Virus record (IMG/VR): IMGVR_UViG_3300042691_012054
Span: 1 to 38,096 of that record
Length of the DNA stretch: 38,096 bases
Origin: a virus
Reading direction: 5' to 3' (one strand)
Every line of letters begins with the position of its first letter. Position 1 is the stretch's first letter. Position numbers and translations under genes: made by a program. Shown here one piece after another: positions 36,780-38,096 of the stretch. The notes beneath the pieces are model-generated. The model worked only from the letters and a program-made list of their open reading frames with translations. It did no database searches and was not told the origin of the DNA.

Positions 36780-38096
36780 CAATTCTCGATACTATACGCG
36801 ACAGGGTTGCGAATGCGATCCGACCAAATCGAAACGCAAACCCGAATAACAGAAGATCAGGAGATCGAAATGTAGGAACGGTCAATGCGGGGAATGAATT
36901 AAGCGCTTCAATACGGGGCACGGTCTTCGCATGTCTTCAGCATAGAGCAAATGCGCTTGCGAATCTCGACTTCAAATCCTATCGCATGAATAATTTCTCT
37001 CTTGAAGAACAGGGTCAATTTCATTGGACAAATGAATTGCTGCGAAATCCGAATCCATTCTTCACCCGATCTCAAGTCTTTACATATATTGAAAACTGGC
37101 TATCGATCAACGGCAATGCTTTCATTTGGACTCCAACGAATGGCTACAGGGTTCCTGTCCAAATGTGGGTATTGAATCCAACGAGGGTCAGAGTCATAAA
37201 AGGATCAGATACTTTCGTTGATGGTTATGTCTACCAATCGGCTCAAGAGGGTAACATCGCTATACCTGAAAAGGAAATGATTCATCTTGCGCGCATTCAT
37301 CCCGCAGCGCGACAAGAGGAAATTGTCGGAATGAATATGTTCGGCGTTGGTCTTGTAACCGCAGCGATGGAATACTCGAATATCAACAACGAAGTTTCCG
37401 AATATCTTGCGCGACTCTTCAAGAACAATACCGTCCCTCCTCTCATTGCGAAATATCCTGAGCGAATGGACGACGACGAATGGTCAAGACTGAAAGCGCG
37501 ATGGAATGAAGAGTTACCCGATTACAAATTGCGAGCATTGCTTGAAAGCGGTCTCGGTCTTGAATTGCCTCCAAAAGGAGAACTTGCGATATCTTACGAC
37601 TCTGTTTCGAATGACACAAGATCGCAAATCGCTCAAGTGTTCGGGGTTCCTCCGGGTATGCTCACAGGCGAATATCAGAACAGAGCAACTGCGGAAGTGC
37701 AGTGGGCGATCTTCAGACAGAACACGATCGACCCTGAAGCATCGTACATTGCTGAAGAATTCACAAGACATTTTCGCAGATGGGATGAAGCGATCTTGAT
37801 CGAGTCAGAAAAATTCCAATACGATGACCCTCTTGTGAAACAGCAACAAGAGGAATTCGAACTCAAGTGGGGAATCAAGACAATAAACGATGCAAGAAAA
37901 GAGAGAGGATTCGATCCAATCGCATACGGCGATTCCCCTCTCATAGCAAATGGTTTCGTTCCTCTTGGCATGATCGGCGCGCCCGCATCCCCTCCACAAT
38001 CACAACCGAGAAATCTTCAAGCAATTGGAGAAAAGATCGAGAGCGATATCGGAGGCGAATATGTGACGGCAGACATTCGAGATTACTTTTGGAGAC
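36776..38096 (+). CDS. Portal protein, N-terminal part of a portal-MuF fusion (continues at base 1)
   Basis: The portal forms the twelve-fold ring at the capsid vertex through which DNA enters and leaves. The ATG overlaps the terminase stop (ATGA) and the frame stays open to the window end. HK97/SPP1-type portal features are visible: an N-terminal region with RGTVFACLQHRANALA, the LLRNPNPFFTRSQVF segment, a wing with an SINGNAF motif, and the conserved stretch with FGVPPGMLTGEYQNRATAE. Because the last 69 bases repeat the first 69, the frame continues at base 3 with no stop and ends at 749, giving a predicted 666-aa protein. The portal part is about 420 residues, a normal length. Neighbours are the terminase upstream and the protease downstream. 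The portal call is firm; the fusion rests on the circular closure being real. Confidence 0.93.
   Translation, partial: MTILDTIRDRVANAIRPNRNANPNNRRSGDRNVGTVNAGNELSASIRGTVFACLQHRANALANLDFKSYRMNNFSLEEQGQFHWTNELLRNPNPFFTRSQVFTYIENWLSINGNAFIWTPTNGYRVPVQMWVLNPTRVRVIKGSDTFVDGYVYQSAQEGNIAIPEKEMIHLARIHPAARQEEIVGMNMFGVGLVTAAMEYSNINNEVSEYLARLFKNNTVPPLIAKYPERMDDDEWSRLKARWNEELPDYKLRALLESGLGLELPPKGELAISYDSVSNDTRSQIAQVFGVPPGMLTGEYQNRATAEVQWAIFRQNTIDPEASYIAEEFTRHFRRWDEAILIESEKFQYDDPLVKQQQEEFELKWGIKTINDARKERGFDPIAYGDSPLIANGFVPLGMIGAPASPPQSQPRNLQAIGEKIESDIGGEYVTADIRDYFWR
38028..38096. repeat. Terminal 69-base overlap (right copy), identical to 1-69
   Basis: Right-hand copy of the overlap. Removing one copy leaves a closed circle of 38,027 bases in which the portal-MuF frame is unbroken. 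Confidence 0.85.

Overview
The window is one complete, circularly permuted genome of a tailed dsDNA phage. The first 69 bases (1-69) are repeated exactly as the last 69 (38028-38096), and one reading frame runs through that junction, so the molecule closes into a circle of about 38,027 bp. All recognisable genes lie on the + strand. I see no integrase, repressor or partition locus, so a virulent siphovirus-like phage is most likely (HK97-fold capsid, long tape measure, head-tail connectors). The host looks like Bacteroidota or a relative: two intergenic promoters fit the TTG/TTTG-N19/20-TAnnTTTG pattern, and there is a DUF3127-type ssDNA-binding protein. Against this, Shine-Dalgarno leaders are strong and nearly uniform, which is unusual for core Bacteroidota, so the host remains open.

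Layout around the circle. Packaging and head (35321 through the junction to 5015): small and large terminase, a portal fused in frame to a MuF/gp7-like head protein, a protease with a probable nested scaffold, the major capsid protein and connectors. A GT-A type glycosyltransferase (5012-5695) follows. Tail (5705-15177): major tail protein, two overlapping chaperone frames with a candidate frameshift site, a 1456-aa tape measure, and tip/baseplate proteins, closed by a strong terminator. Control region (15178-15755): no gene, but a 25-bp direct repeat, a minus-strand terminator, nested inverted repeats and a forward promoter. Early region (15756-18403): ten small genes, many with the same AAAGGAGAAAAGAG-type leader. 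Recombination (18400-20342): Sak4-like ATPase and a PD-(D/E)XK nuclease, with two small proteins between them. Replication (20405-24465): DnaA-domain-IV-like protein, gp4-like primase-helicase, DUF559-like nuclease, Gp88-family protein, and an SSB-like protein with its own promoter and terminator. Lysis (25423-26774): small membrane proteins and a CHAP endolysin with a signal peptide. Second tail module (26776-29148): BppU-like protein and fibres. Then a metallophosphoesterase and a two-TM protein.

The most notable system is the overlapping operon 30623-35290: a ParB/Srx-like protein, a 61-aa basic protein, a DpdA-like DNA transglycosylase, a YhhQ/VUT-like precursor transporter, QueC, QueD, QueE and a phosphoribosyltransferase-FolE fusion. 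Together these predict synthesis or uptake of preQ0 and its exchange for guanine in phage DNA, a defence against host restriction. No QueF, ArcS or Gat-QueC gene is visible, so the predicted base is preQ0. QueC lacks its usual zinc-binding cysteines and FolE carries an extra phosphoribosyltransferase domain; both are departures from the textbook pathway.
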